From JAYZQT01 sp964412235 (GTDB taxonomy: Bacteria; Pseudomonadota; Alphaproteobacteria; MPNO01; UBA830): a stretch of 6,216 bases of DNA. Shown in pieces: positions 5,887 through 6,216 of this stretch (positions are counted from its first letter, which is position 1; every line of letters begins with the position of its first letter). The position numbers were made by a program, and so were the translations under genes. Where the stretch lies: positions 1-6,216 of the forward strand of contig CAYPNT010000120.1 of the NCBI GenBank assembly GCA_964412235.1, read 5' to 3'. Under the pieces are notes generated by a model. That model was not told the DNA's origin and did not search any database. It was given only the letters and a program-made list of their open reading frames with translations.

Positions 5887-6216
5887 ATCGCTCGCCAACC
5901 AATATCCCGGCGACAAAAACCTTGCGGCCAATCGATCATGTCAACCGCCTCGTAAGCTCGTCTTGCCGCGTCGCCTATGGTTTGTCCACCAGACGTAACG
6001 CCCAAGACCCTGCCCCCGTCAGCCACGGTGTCACCGTTTTCGTTTTTAACCGTACCCGCGTGAAATATCACGGTCTCATTAACCTGCTCTGCCTGATTTA
6101 AGCCGTCGATCACAGACCCAGATTGATATTTTCCGGGATACCCGTCCGCTGCCATCACCACAACTAGAGCCGCTTCGTCGAACCATCTTATATCAAAATC
6201 CTTTAGTTCGCCGTCA
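5883..6216 (-). CDS. purD: Phosphoribosylamine--glycine ligase, C-terminal part, runs off window end
   Basis: The last 110 codons of an ORF that enters from beyond 6216. PurD joins 5-phosphoribosylamine and glycine with ATP to give GAR in purine synthesis in the cytoplasm. The visible part is the C-terminal region after the ATP-grasp core: VVMAADGYPGKYQSG, then VIFHAGT, GGRVLGVTSGGQT, AYEAVDMIDWPQ and the closing CRRDIGWRA, all characteristic of PurD. The gene is a housekeeping one and marks the edge of the catabolic block. Its TAA (5883-5885) overlaps the TAG of the converging transporter gene. Only the C-terminal quarter can be judged; identification is firm. Confidence 0.94.
   Translation of the reverse strand, partial: DGELKDFDIRWFDEAALVVVMAADGYPGKYQSGSVIDGLNQAEQVNETVIFHAGTVKNENGDTVADGGRVLGVTSGGQTIGDAARRAYEAVDMIDWPQGFCRRDIGWRAI

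Overview
The window reads as bacterial chromosome of about 45-50% GC by eye, and gene style and content suggest a proteobacterium, probably a free-living alphaproteobacterium of the marine SAR116 or Rhodospirillales sort. This placement is inference from protein style (the PurD C-terminus, the HpcH-type aldolase subfamily, the benzoate-type dioxygenase); there is no rRNA or other marker gene. I see no CRISPR array, tRNA, insertion sequence or phage gene.

Layout. Positions 1-102 (minus) hold a piece of a MORN-repeat protein that breaks off exactly at the end of a repeat unit against an in-frame stop, so it is a gene remnant or a chimeric join. Positions 103-316 carry no convincing gene but contain an odd T8G7 homopolymer. 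A plus-strand pair follows: a Rieske ring-hydroxylating dioxygenase alpha subunit (317-1657) and its beta subunit (1654-2142), overlapping by 4 bp and ending in a strong hairpin (2111-2154). Facing it is a three-gene minus-strand set, in transcription order HpcH/HpaI-type aldolase (4868-4101), two-module VOC protein (4083-3199) and an exported cyclase/kynurenine-formamidase-fold hydrolase (3133-2165). A 112-bp divergent control region (4869-4980) separates the aldolase from a plus-strand EamA/DMT transporter (4981-5886). That gene meets the C-terminal part of purD (6216-5883, minus) tail to tail with overlapping stop codons.

How the genes may work together. The central block contains an enzyme for each main step of a classical aromatic meta-cleavage route: ring dihydroxylation (Rieske alpha-beta), possible extradiol ring opening (VOC), hydrolysis (cyclase fold) and retro-aldol cleavage to pyruvate or a related oxoacid (HpcH-type aldolase), with a small-molecule transporter beside them. 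This pathway is inferred from families and proximity. Three points weigh against a textbook pathway: no electron-transfer partner or cis-diol dehydrogenase is present, the VOC protein lacks the usual first iron-binding histidine, and the hydrolase carries a signal peptide that would place it outside the cytoplasm. The cluster may therefore act on an unusual substrate. No entirely new kind of system is evident.
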